This document shows positions 10,040 through 20,254 of a DNA stretch of 64,000 nucleotides, one piece after another (position 1 is the stretch's first letter; the number at the start of each line of letters is the position of its first letter). The notes under the pieces were generated by a model. The model was not told where the DNA came from. It was given only the letters and a program-made list of their open reading frames with translations, and did no database searches. The stretch is from Cristatella mucedo (taxonomy: Eukaryota > Bryozoa > Phylactolaemata > Cristatellidae). Position numbers and translations under genes: made by a program. The DNA lies in contig WPIO01000129.1 of assembly GCA_009760855.2 (NCBI GenBank), positions 1,094,001 to 1,158,000 of the forward strand, in the 5' to 3' direction.

Positions 10040-10870
10040 ATCGTTGTTTGTATTTTTATTAGAGACAAAACAGTATTTTAATTTTGAGTTTGACATTAGG
10101 TCTTTATTTGAAAGATTTGACAATAATAGTACAAAAGGATGCGATATAAAGTATTATTTAACTAAATGACTAATCCAAGTAGTCAGTGGACCTGATACTG
10201 AGAGATTTGTCCGACAGTTACCAATAGTTATAATATAATAAATTACTAGTAGGGTATATAGATGAACATAAAAAATCATACATCTGAGTTTAATACAAAG
10301 TTTAGCTTATATCTGCTGAGCGATCTAGATGCGAATGGAAATGCAATTACTGGGTTAACTGACCCAGTAAATGACTGCGATACAGTTAACAAGGGAAACA
10401 CTCGGATCAGGACCGATTGACTTCAAAGGTCTAACAGTAATAAATTTAGGAAATTGGTGTGTAAATCCTTGAGATGTTGTGCATTTTAGTTAATTAAGTG
10501 CGCATGTAAATAAGTCGGGCGATACAAAGACTGGAGATCTAAACATGGAGGGTTTCGCAGCAACTTTATCTTATTGGGCTGCAACCAGAACTACTCCAAC
10601 AGTATTACCAGATGATTATCGTGTTACATATGGTCGACTTTAAAGAGATTTAGTTCTTAATTGTTATGCAGTCGGTTACTATCTTAATATGAATGGTAAT
10701 TCTATAATAAATGTAGCTGATGCAATTCATAAGTTTTTAATAAAGTTCTCACACTGCAACTAAAGGATATGTTGATAGAGTATTTAAAGAAATAACTGAG
10801 GTGCTATCATTATCTTGTAATTTCAAGGTCTATGAACTCAATATTAAGCACAAGTACTACTTACTTATGA
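10040..10870 (+). pseudogene. Fibre-like structural protein remnant (Polinton-like, copy 2)
   Basis: This is the better copy of the sequence at 66-838. Plus-strand phrases are DFKGLTVINLGN, then the GDT-x-TGDLNM module (NKSGDTKTGDLNMEGFAATL), SYWAATRTTPTVLPDDYRV, and YYLNMNGNSIINVAD. Modules of the type G-D-x-x-T-G-D-L-N-M and N-x-x-I-x-N-V are typical of trimeric fibre or collar proteins of phages and some large eukaryotic virus-like elements. Stops and shifts interrupt the frame. It precedes a capsid/integrase segment on the same strand. Confidence 0.5.
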
Positions 10871-11350
10871 AGTAATGCTAACTCTCCCTCAATGATAATA
10901 TTCGGTGCAATAGTAATAGGATGACAAATTGTCTGCCACTGTGGCTGACAAGTGACATTTCTATTCCATCAGGAGATATTAAAGCTATATATACAGTAAG
11001 CACTTTAACAGACTTTAAATATATTATACATTCTTTTTCACGACTAAAAAGATACTATTATTTGGTTGAGAATTTTTGTATTTTCAGACTAAATTTATGA
11101 AGAATTGTTAAACACTTGGGAAATACAGATGGAATAGAAGAGTTGCTAACTCTTTTACTCCCCTTGTCAATCTCTTTCCTTTTTATAATACAAATTTTGT
11201 TCAATAACATGTTATGCCTAATGATCTTCTATGGTAACAAACCACTTCTGAACGTGGCTTTTCAAATGTTTTTTTGCCTCAGGAATATTTCTTACTTACT
11301 ATATTAGTACCTCCATTACTATAATATGTCATTCTTAACATTAAAACAGT
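10871..11350 (+). pseudogene. AT-rich virus-like coding remnant before integrase copy 2
   Basis: This segment matches the reverse complement of 51780-52440 and 61120-61640. A conserved stretch after a splice-acceptor-like TTTTCAG (about 11087) reads RRVANSFTPLVNLFPFYN, with counterparts RRVANYFTLLVNLFPLNN and KRVANSFTLPVNLFPSND in the other copies. The shared residues suggest a real protein, perhaps capsid-related. Nothing firmer can be said. It ends where LINE A inserted. Confidence 0.35.
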
Positions 11351-11351
11351 A

Positions 11352-13957
11352 AAACACCAAATTTCGTGCATTGACTGACTCATTGTCTCTTGTGGCTCAT
11401 GTGCATGGCCCTACCCACATCAAGGGTCACACGCTCGACCAGATTTTCTCATATAACTGCACTTTGTCATCACCAATTATTACCAAATCATGCTTATCTG
11501 ACCACATGCAGATCTCATTCAATCTACAGTGTGTGCCCACATCCTCCTCTAAAATAACCTGTGAATCGTGAAACCTCAAGACCCTTGACATCGATGCTGT
11601 CCATGCGAGAATATCTGCTTCACCTCTGCTGCTCAATCCTCCCTCCGATCTGTCATCATTGGTAGATAGCTTCAACACGACACAAGCTGACACGCTAGAC
11701 GAGTTTGCCACTCTGACAAAGCGCACTGTGCGCCCCCGCCCAGACGGCCTATGGTTTACCGCAAACATTAAACTAGCCAAGTCGACTAAAAGAAAGCTTG
11801 AAAAAGCATACAAACGATCCAGACTAACTGTCCATCGACAGGCATATGAAGACTACTGTAGGTTGTACCAATCGATCCTAGCAAAGGCTGTCTAGTTTTT
11901 ATAAAAACATTGTTGAATCACAGATGCACAATCCAAAAATACGTGTCGACAATAAACCATCTCCTCAACCGTTCCCAGATTAGCTCCTTACCAGATGATC
12001 CTAATGATGATCTAGCCGATCGCTTCTCTCGATTCTTTGTGCAGAAGATAGACAAGATCAGGGAATCCATCCCTGCGATGACAACCTCCCCACTAGAATG
12101 CTATTCCTCGGTTCCTGGCTGCACCACAATGTCTGCATTTAAGCAGGTCACTAGTGATCTAGTCCTAAAGTTCGTACCTCAATCAAAGAAGACAACAAGT
12201 CCTCTGGACCCTACTCCCACTGTCCTGCTCCTACGTTGCATTGATCTACTGCTGCCATGCATAACTAACATAATTAATACGTCATTAGCCTCAGGTCATG
12301 TCCCAGCACATTTAAAAAAAAGCTGTAGTCAGGCCACTTCTCAAGAAAGCTACACTTGACCAAGAGAACTTGAGCAACTACCGCCCAGTTTCCCTTCTAT
12401 CATTCCTATCAAAGACACTGGAACGGGTCGTGGCAGACCAGCTGAACTCATATATCGAAACCTCACAACTTGCTAGTAAGTTCCAGTCTGGCTTTAGAGC
12501 TGATCACTCCACAGAGTCAGCATTGCTTCGGGTATACAACGACCTACTTAGGAATGCAGACATGGGTAGAGTATCTCTGCTTGTTTTGCTTGATCTTTCG
12601 GCAGCTTTTGATACCATCGATCACAAAGTTCTTCTAGAGCGCCTCTAATCTCGCCTGGGCATCACTGGCACTGCTATGCAGTGGTTCAGGTCCTATCTCA
12701 GTGGGAGACTCCAGAGTATTGACGTGAATGGACAAAGATCATCTGAAGTACCTCTGAAATATGAAGTACCTCAGGGCTCAGTGCTAGGTCCGGTTCTTTT
12801 CATTGTTTATACTCTGCATCTTTCTGATGTGATTGCCAAGCACAATCTAGGCTTTCACTTCTATGCAGATGACACTCAGTTGTACCTTTGCTTTGATCCC
12901 TCCCAGCCTTCGAGCACCTCAAATTCTCTAAACTCACTAGCTGCATGCATTGATGACATCCGCACATGGACGGCAGCAAATTTTCTAAAACTTAACGATG
13001 ATAAAACTAACTTACTAGTTATGGGCAAACCCAGTGTGATCCAGAGATTTGACAGGCTGAATCTCAAAATGGGCTCTGCCAGCATATCTCCAGTTGAATC
13101 AGCTCGAAATCTAGGTGTCATGTTCCAAAGTGACCTCTCGTTAGACGACCATTTTAGCTCCACAGTCAAATCCGCCTATTTTCAGCTTCATAACATTGCT
13201 AAAATTCTGGCTTGTTTAGATAAAGATACCAGATCTAAGTTGGTCCATGCATTCGTGACATCCCATCTTGACTTCTGCAACTCACTGCTTACTGGCCTGC
13301 CAGCATGTGCGATCAGGCGATTGCAGCTGGTGCAAAACTCTGCAGCTAGGCTTGTCCGTCGTGAGCGTCGCAGTTGCCACATTATTCCACTTCTCGCCGA
13401 CCTGCACTGGCTACCAGTCAAGCAACGGATTGACTTCAAGGTTTTGTCGCTCACTTTTAGGTCCCTTTATTCTATGGCTCCAGCCTAGCTGTCAGATATA
13501 CTACCCCATAAGGCCAAGCATCGTACCACCCGCTTTTCAGAATCCAACAGTCTAGAAATATCTCGTACAAACCTTAAATCCTTTGGAGACCGTGTATTTA
13601 GTTCATTTGCTCCCAAAGCCTGGAACTCCCTCCCGACCTGCGTCAGAACATCCCCTGACCTGACCACATTTAAAAGGAACCTAAAAATACACATATTTAG
13701 GACAGCATTTTGTGAGTCCCTGTGATTCGTCCTTGATGTGCTTATGCGAGCTGACACTGTGCATGCTGCCACTAACCACATTTGCATGCTGACCCTGTGC
13801 ATGTCACCCCTAACCATATTATTCATTATGTTTGTTTTTCAAGCATGATTTTACTTACCATTCAATTGCATTTCACTTTACAGCAAATGTAAAGCGCCTA
13901 GAAAGAGATTAAGCTCTCTGAGGGCGCTTTATCAAGTGAATTATTATTATTATTATT
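11352..13957 (+). mobile_element. LINE A: CR1/L2-like non-LTR retrotransposon, 5'-truncated
   Basis: The element begins inside the endonuclease domain (11371-11571, including GHTLDQIF and LSDHMQISF). It continues through a frameshifted linker (11659-11895, 11910-12359) into reverse transcriptase (12370-13725). RT landmarks are NYRPVSLLSFLSKTLERVV, SGFRADHSTESALL, LLDLSAAFDTIDH, VPQGSVLGPVLF, FYADDTQLYL (catalytic YADD) and LNDDKTNLLVMG. There are stops at 12646 and 13486. The 3' end carries the hairpin-like AAAGCGCCTAGAAAGAG ... GGGCGCTTTATCAAG and an (ATT)n tail. It sits inside the N-terminal region of integrase copy 2, with short flanking similarity AGTAAAA / AGTATAAAA. Confidence 0.85.
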
Positions 13958-13967
13958 AGTATAAAAG

Positions 13968-14830
13968 TGAAGAAAAGTATGATCCAGAGTCTGATATAAG
14001 CCAAACATTTAAGCCTAGACCAAAGGAAATTATTTGTCGCTGCTTTAATATAGTAACATCTAATGGGAAGCATCAAACTTACATACAATAATTATGCCAA
14101 CTGAATCTGGGTATAAATATGCATTAATTGTGATTGATATGTGGCTAGTAGATATACAGACTCAAGAGCACTGAAGAGAAAATTATCAAAAGAAGTAGCT
14201 AAAGCAATAATTGACATGCTTATGAAAGGTCCGTTAGAATGGCCAAAGAAGGTAACAGTAGATCCAGGGTCAGAGTTTCAAGGTGAGTTAATGAAAAAGA
14301 TGGAGAGACGTGGGTGGAGCGCGCACAATATAAACAACTAGTAATAATAATGTTGCACTAGTTAAAAAACGAATAGAACTATAGCAGAAAGACTTTTCTT
14401 TTTATTGCTCAGTATGAAAAAGGATTCAAGGGTCTGAGTGGAGGAATGGACAACGGCAGAAACAGAGAACGGTAGAAATTTAGCAAACGATAAATTACTT
14501 GAATAATATTGTTACTATAGCTGAAGAAAGACGAACCAGCTAAAGCTATTAAAAGAAAAAAGTTAAAATTTTAAACCAAAATATCATAACAAAGTAGGAA
14601 AACATGAAAAATAATTAGAACTTGATACTACTGTTGGATAGAACCAGGAACTAGAACGAGGTGAAGGAGATGATAAATAAAGAAGACGAGCTACTGATCC
14701 AATAAGGAGCTTGGCCAATCATTTTAAAATTAAGACTGTTGTAATGAAAGAACAACCAGTTAAATTTTTTCTAAATGATGTAAAGATAAGTTGTGCTAGA
14801 TAAGAGCTGCACGTGTTCGATCAGCAGTAG
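13968..14830 (+). pseudogene. rve-type integrase, copy 2 (not split by coil2)
   Basis: It reads YDPESDISQTFKPRPKE, GYKYALIVID (first Asp kept), then after a frameshift RALKRKLSKEVAKAIIDM, KGPLEWPKKVTVDPGSEFQG (second Asp kept) and KKMERRG. It continues through NRTIAERLF, GKHEK, RATDPIRSLANHFKIKTVVM and FFLNDVKISCAR to a TAG at 14828. Unlike copy 1, no coil2 interrupts it; instead a coil2 promoter segment abuts about 110 bases after its stop. LINE A inserted just upstream of the domain. Confidence 0.7.
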
Positions 14831-14943
14831 TCTCTCTTTGTTCAGTTTCATTGCTCTTTTATTATAGCTTCAAATTCTTCTTTTGTCTGATGCGTCTATT
14901 AATTTAAAATTATAAAATGTTTTACGCAACAGCATCTGGTGAT

Positions 14944-15715
14944 ACTTATCGACGTCAGGAAACAGTCAACATCGCCTCACAATGGCAGTCGGCATCGCAA
15001 TTGCAAACTGTGCAGCTTTCGCAAATAGTGGATGAAGCGAACGTTGCTGATGCACGAGCACAGTTTAGTTAGAGAAGTGCATTTAATCCCATGGTCGGCT
15101 GCAAATGTCAGAGAGCGGGTGCGAGTAGCGATACGCTGGACATTTATTTTCTCATAGCCGTCCAGCTTCAGCAAAGCGGAAACTCTCAGCGACGGCTCCA
15201 CCGGATATCGGTGCTAGGCGCTCTCGTCGGCGGCCGCACAAGCTACTGTTGCGGGTATGGGACTCGTGTCGGGCTCATGTTGGCGGCCCCCGTGGCTCGC
15301 GCTGGCTGGCACTGAAACGCTAGTGACCCGCCACGAGCGAGCGATGGCTCAAACTGACCTTGGCGGCTCTGAGGACTAGCAGCATACGATTGCCCCCCTC
15401 CCCCCAGATGGACACGTTTGCCTGGCCACTGCGGCAACTACAAGAAGCGCGGAGCAGATGAGTTCCAAGATTATGCTGTGCTATAATAATAATAATAATA
15501 TTGCACTTGATAAAGCGCCCTCAGAGAACTTAATCTCTTTCTAGGCGCTTTACATTTGCTGCAAAGTGATACGCAATAGAATAGTAAGTAAAATCATGCT
15601 TGAAAAACAGCAATTAAGGCAAATTGGTGACTTGAACCGTCGAGTCGTCGAACTGTAAATGGCAAGCGAAAGGTCTCACTACTTACATGATCTGTATTGG
15701 TTACTTCTAGGTATA
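14944..15715 (+). pseudogene. Coil2 gene, copy 2, with upstream block, split by LINE pieces
   Basis: The first 200 bases share the repeated short motifs (CACAATxGCAGxCG, CTTTCGCAGA) of the spacer/promoter block. A frame then starts around 15148 (IAVQLQQSGNSQRRL, with ATA where coil1 has ATG of MSVQLREAA). It is followed by the same decayed coil2 coding as at 8590-9010. A LINE A tail interrupts it at 15485-15610 and LINE B at 15717; the last part resumes at 18051 (EEDLADVKN). Confidence 0.6.
15485..15610 (-). mobile_element. LINE A 3' end fragment inside coil2
   Basis: It begins with (ATA)n and continues with TGATAAAGCGCCCTCAGAG ... CTAGGCGCTTTACATTTGC, the reverse complement of the LINE A terminus. 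Both coil2 flanks continue as in the uninterrupted copies (GCTGTGCTA before, GCAATTAAGGCA after), which fixes the insertion precisely. Confidence 0.8.
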
Positions 15716-15716
15716 G

Positions 15717-18050
15717 AGTAATCATAGCACCCACGTCGGTGGCCACATTCTAGATCTCGTGATCACTAAGGATGTCCTCCCCACTGACTTTGTGGTGTGC
15801 CCACTGACCCTCTCGGATCATTGTTCGGTCTCGTTTACTGTTCCTGCTCCCCCGTACCTATAAGGCAATGTCGAATTTGCCAAACGACGTAACTTACAAA
15901 GCATTGACATGGACAAGTTTTTGAAATCTGTTTGTGATGCAGGCCTTCTTGATCTGCATTCAGACTCGACCGGCAGCCTCGATACCCTCACTGATGCGAT
16001 GAACATGACACTCAGGAGTGCTCTTGACAAGCATGCTCCGGTTCGCTCTATCCATGTTCAAAGTCGTCGATATTGCTTTCAATTTACAAAAAAACTCCTT
16101 AAGATGCGCCGTATTAAGCGCAGGCTGGAACGTCGTTTCAAGAAATCGGGGTCTGAGTCAATTAGTCACCTAGTCAATTTTAAAGACTTCCTTCGAGTTT
16201 ACACCCGAAAGCTTAAGAAAGCCAGGGCTTCTTTTTTCATTAGAAGACTGAATTCCTGCCAGTCGGACACCAAACAGATTTATAAGACAGTAAACCATTT
16301 ACTGGCCAATGCTGTCAGGTCTGACTCCCCAGATATTAAGGGCTCAGCCGAAAAGTTTTCAGCCTTCTTTACTGAAAATATTGTGCACATTCGTGCCTCC
16401 ATTAAGCCCCCTCCGACCAAAGCAATCGCCGTTCCTCAACCTGTGACCTTTCTTAAAAGGTTCTCTGATGTTTCTGCCTGTGATGTGGCTGCCTTAATAA
16501 GGTCTAGCAAAAAGAGCTCGTCTCCTGAAGACCCTATACCTTCATTTCTGTGGTCTTCACTTGCAGACCAACTAAGCCCTGCCATAACCAAGATTTTCAA
16601 TGCTTCTTTGGGAAAAGGGGTCATCCCCAAGTCCTTCAAATCGGCAATCGTTAGACCTATTCTTAAACAGCCTGGATTAGACACAGAGGTTCTAGCAAAC
16701 TATCGTCCAGTTTCCCTTCTTCCGTTCTTATCAAAGATTCTTGAAAAAATTGTTGCTAAGCAGCTAGTTGAACATATTGAAAATAATGGAATGTCAGAAA
16801 TATTTCAATCAGGTTTCAAGAGGCAGCACTCTACTGAAACTGCTCTCTTCCGTGTTAACAATGACATTCTACATGGCAACGACGACAGGAATGTCATGGC
16901 CCTAGCTCTGCTAGATCTGTCTGCTGCCTTCGACACCATTGATCACGAAGTTATGCTTGAACGATTGAGAACAACGATCGGTCTGGCAGACGAAGCACTG
17001 GCGTGGTTTAAATCCTAATTGTCTGATCGTGTTCAATCCGTGTCGTGTGGGGGTCAGGTCTCAGACATGAGAAGGGTCACCTGTGGAGTCCCTCAAGGGT
17101 CTGTACTCGGTCCCTTGCTGTTCCCCATTTATACGCAACCTCTGGGAAAAGTGGTTAAGGCCCATGGAATAGGATATCACTTCTATGCTGACGATGCTCA
17201 GTTGTATTTGTCATTCAAACCGTCGAAATCTGCTGCAGCAACTGAGAAACTGAATGCTTGCCTTGCCGATATTCGATCCTGGATGTCGGAAAACTTCCTG
17301 AAATTAAATGACGATAAAACCGAACTGCTGCTCATAGGACACCCTAAGCGTGTGGCTGGATCAAAAGGCTTTGCTGTTCTAATAAGTGATGCTATTGTGC
17401 GACCTTCACCACGTGCTCGTAATATAGGTGTCGTGTTCGACAGCTGCCTCAATTTCAAAAGCTTCATTCAGAAGACTGCCTCTACAGCAAGCCATCACAT
17501 CCGATCCCTATCAAAGATTAGAAGCTGTCTTCCACAGTGGCTTGTAAAAAATTTAACTACAGAGCAAAGTTCTTACGCTGACACACAAGGCGCGCCACGG
17601 CTTGGCTCCGTCGTACCTAGCTGAACTGCTGCATCAGTTTTAGCCTGTTCGCGCCCTCAGGTCCTGTGTGGACAATAAATTAGCTGTCCTGTTCCTCCGC
17701 TTAAAGACAGTTGGCGACAGAAGATTTAGCTCTGCAGGTCCTAGACTGTGGAAGTCGCTTCCACAATTCTTACGCAACGACATTTACTCTCCAACTGCCG
17801 ACTGTGGCACATCTTTTTCAGCGGTCCTGAGTTGCTACTTCTATGGTACTCACTACCTCAACTGCTCTCCTGACTCTGCTATGCTTCCCACTTTCTCTTT
17901 GTTGCGTGAGACGAAGTCTGTTGGCTACCGAATGCGTACCGAAAGCCGCTTAGGCTGTGAGTGCGCTATACAAAACTCTCGTGCGTAACACCCACATGGT
18001 CTTTATGACTTTGTGGAGTTACTGATGCAGATACATTACATTACATTACA
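15717..18050 (+). mobile_element. LINE B: CR1/L2-like non-LTR retrotransposon, 5'-truncated
   Basis: It starts in the end of the endonuclease (GHILDLVITKDV, LSDHCSVSF) and carries a nearly continuous reverse transcriptase frame from 15909 to 17624 with one in-frame TAA at 17016. RT landmarks: NYRPVSLLPFLSKILEKIVA, SGFKRQHSTETALF, LLDLSAAFDTIDH, VPQGSVLGPLLF, YHFYADDAQLYLSF (catalytic YADD) and LNDDKTELLLIG. A small internal deletion lies near 17555. The 3' end is a (ATTAC)n tail. The flanking coil2 sequence resumes immediately after, with GAG repeated at both sides. Confidence 0.88.
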
Positions 18051-18129
18051 GAGCGCACCGTGGTGGCCGAAGAGGACTTGGCAGACGTTAAGAATCATTT
18101 CATCATTCTTTACCACTAACTTGAGGAAT

Positions 18130-18535
18130 AATCATCAGAACAAACACTCTTTGGAACCGAGGACAAAAAATTAAAATCTTTTGCGTAGTGTTTGCGATAG
18201 GAGCGTGCTGAGAGTTAACTCTTCAGTTATCACCCCTTACCTCGTCGCTCACACAGTTACGTTGCGCACCTACGTACGCGCTTGCATATTTAGCATGGAA
18301 TACTTTATTCAATCGCGTCGCGTGAACTCTATCGGCGTCTCGACTAGCGCAAAAGAGCAACAACTAAAAATAATTGATTGAGCGTCACAATTGTAAACAT
18401 CGTCACAATCGCAGTTTTCGCAGACAAAGGGTGACGCGAAGCATAGCGCTGTAGCTAGCGCAAGAGTATTTAATTGCTCGTTGGTAAGGTCAGTCCGAGA
18501 GCGGCTGCGTGTTCTGGTTCAATCTATCTTCGCAA
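18130..18535 (+). promoter_or_regulatory. Spacer/promoter block upstream of coil1, plus-strand copy
   Basis: This block recurs in reverse orientation at 19442-19740, 43482-43670, 49751-50150 and 58952-59350. Conserved pieces are GAGTTAACTCT, an AATAAAGTATT-like element, CGTCACAAT, AATCGCAGTTTTCGCAGACA and a TATA-like AGTATTTAATTGCTCG about 70 bases before the ATG at 18536. The constant position directly upstream of coil1 start codons is the reason for calling it a promoter region. No transcription evidence is available. Confidence 0.4.
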
Positions 18536-18705
18536 TGTCCGTGCAGCTGCGTGAAGCTGCAGCTTCAAGAGATACCTCTGCCGGGGATCGCGGCGACACG
18601 GTCCCATTGGCTGCCGCAGAAGACACCATTGCCGGCATGCTAGAAGCAGCCCGTAAGAAACGCGCTGCAGCGAAAGCGCTCCGCAGCCACCGCCACCGGT
18701 GCCGA
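18536..18705 (+). pseudogene. Coil1 N-terminal fragment, plus strand
   Basis: From the ATG at 18536 the frame reads MSVQLREAAASRDTSAGDRG, then AAAEDTIAGMLEAARKKRAA, matching the coil1 N-terminus. It runs into the Arg-rich repeat-like GCCGAGCGCGACGACGG near 18700 and then meets a coil1 copy on the other strand. Only the first 50-55 residues remain. Confidence 0.6.
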
Positions 18706-18709
18706 GCGC

Positions 18710-19417
18710 GACGACGGCTCCTTCTTCCGGGATTTCAGCTTGCACTGGTCACAGGTCGCACCGGTCGCAGGTCACACTGGATTGGCGCTCGGCTCCGACG
18801 GCGGTGGCTCTGTGGCGGCAGAGCTGATTTTCTACGTCCGCCAAATCTTCTTTGGCGACGGCGGCACGCTTCGGCAACAGCCACCCGCTCAGCTCCTCCA
18901 GGCAGTGCAACCGAAGCGTCTCCACTCTACGCTGCAGGTCAGCAATCCGGCGAGATTGCCTTTCGCACCTTTTGCAGTGCTCTTTCCGAGCTATGCATCT
19001 AGGCCCGACCATCTTCAGCCAGTTCGCATTGCTGCATCAGCGAGGCAATAATGATTCTCTGAGCTACAGGTCAGCAAACTTCCTCGACTGCAGGTCACAC
19101 TGGTCTTTTTGAGCACTCAGTCCCGCCTGCAGGCCTGATCTAACACCTTCTTTAGTTTGCCGCATCAGCGAGGCAATCATACCCTGCTGAGCGGCGTGTA
19201 CCATGTCGTTATTGGCCCTGCCAAGGTCAGCGGCAGCCGTCGCTGTCTCGAGGCGGCTCGCTTGGCCCGCTAGCGCTTCCGCTGCAGCGCGTGCCTCACG
19301 GGCTGCTTCTAACATGCCGGCAATGGCGTCTCCTGCGGCGGCCGAAGCAATGGTGTCGCCGCGATCCTCGGTGTTGGTATCTGTTGAAGCTGCAGCTTCA
19401 CGCAGCTGCACGGGCAT
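18710..19417 (-). pseudogene. Coil1 gene, minus-strand copy
   Basis: The start is the ATG at 19417 (MPVQLREAAASTDTNTEDRG). The frame continues EARAAAEALAGQASRLE and MVHAAQQGMIASLM to 19064, then after a short duplicated or shifted stretch near 19012-19080 resumes RKEHCKRCERQSRRIADLQ, LRLHCLEELSGWL and AAVAKEDLADVENQLCRHRA. It ends with a single repeat-like AERQ and no minisatellite. Heptad-like Ala/Leu/Glu/Arg spacing predicts a coiled coil of about 170 residues. Product unknown. Confidence 0.6.
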
Positions 19418-19441
19418 TTCCAAAATATACTGAACCAGCAC

Positions 19442-20045
19442 ACGCAGCCGCTGTCTTATAACCTTGCCGACGAGCGATTCAACACATTTCGCTAGCTACA
19501 ACGCTCAGCCGCAACTGTATGCTTCGCGATTGTGACGTCTGCAATTGTGACGCACAATCAATTGTTGCCAGTTGTTGCTCTTTTGCAGTAGTCAAGACGC
19601 TGATAAGACGCCGATCCATGCGACGCGATTGAATAATGTATTTTCGGCAAACAAAACTATGCAAACGATTTTAATATTGCGTCCTCGGTTCCAAAGTGTT
19701 TTTCTAAAATTGTTCCTAAAATTAGCGGTAAAGTACGGAATTATACAGAGATCTTGACTCTATCGTGCCTGGAAAAAGAACAAACAAGATTGACTGGTTT
19801 TTATTGTTAAGCACGCTGCGATTGTCAGATTTGCACTGATAGCACAGGCGATACCGCTGCCGGAACTGCCATCTGCTAGAAAGACGTCATGCTATTAAAG
19901 TAGTATCCGTATATATTTTTAGCAGTACAGTTGCATTGAACATACTGTCATTTTATTTTACTTCACTGCCGTGTAAGGAATAGCTGTCAGATTGACGTGG
20001 CATTAAGACCGTCCTTGCACCAAGCAGATGCATTTTGCTACGATA
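19442..20045 (-). promoter_or_regulatory. Spacer block between coil1 and coil2 (minus-strand copy)
   Basis: It holds the same conserved blocks as 49751-50460 and 58952-59660, including TCGTGCCTGG followed about 30 bases on by CTGGTTTTTATTGTT, CACTGATAGCA, GACGTGGCAT and CCTTGCACCAAGCAGATG. Open frames in one copy are broken in the others, so I treat it as non-coding. It is cut off at about 20045 before coil2. Confidence 0.4.
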
Positions 20046-20254
20046 GTGGGTAAAATGTAACCACGAAGGCTGAAAAGTAGTCCGCAACTCAGCTTACGAT
20101 TTGGCACACAGTAGGGACAAAACACGTGAACAAAAGCGACTGCAGGCGGTCGATTCTGCCACTACGAAGATGGCGGCTGGTCAATCCGACGAGATTATAA
20201 TATTTCATAGTAATAGTAATAATAATTTTTCGTGTATGCAGTCAACGGATTCCA

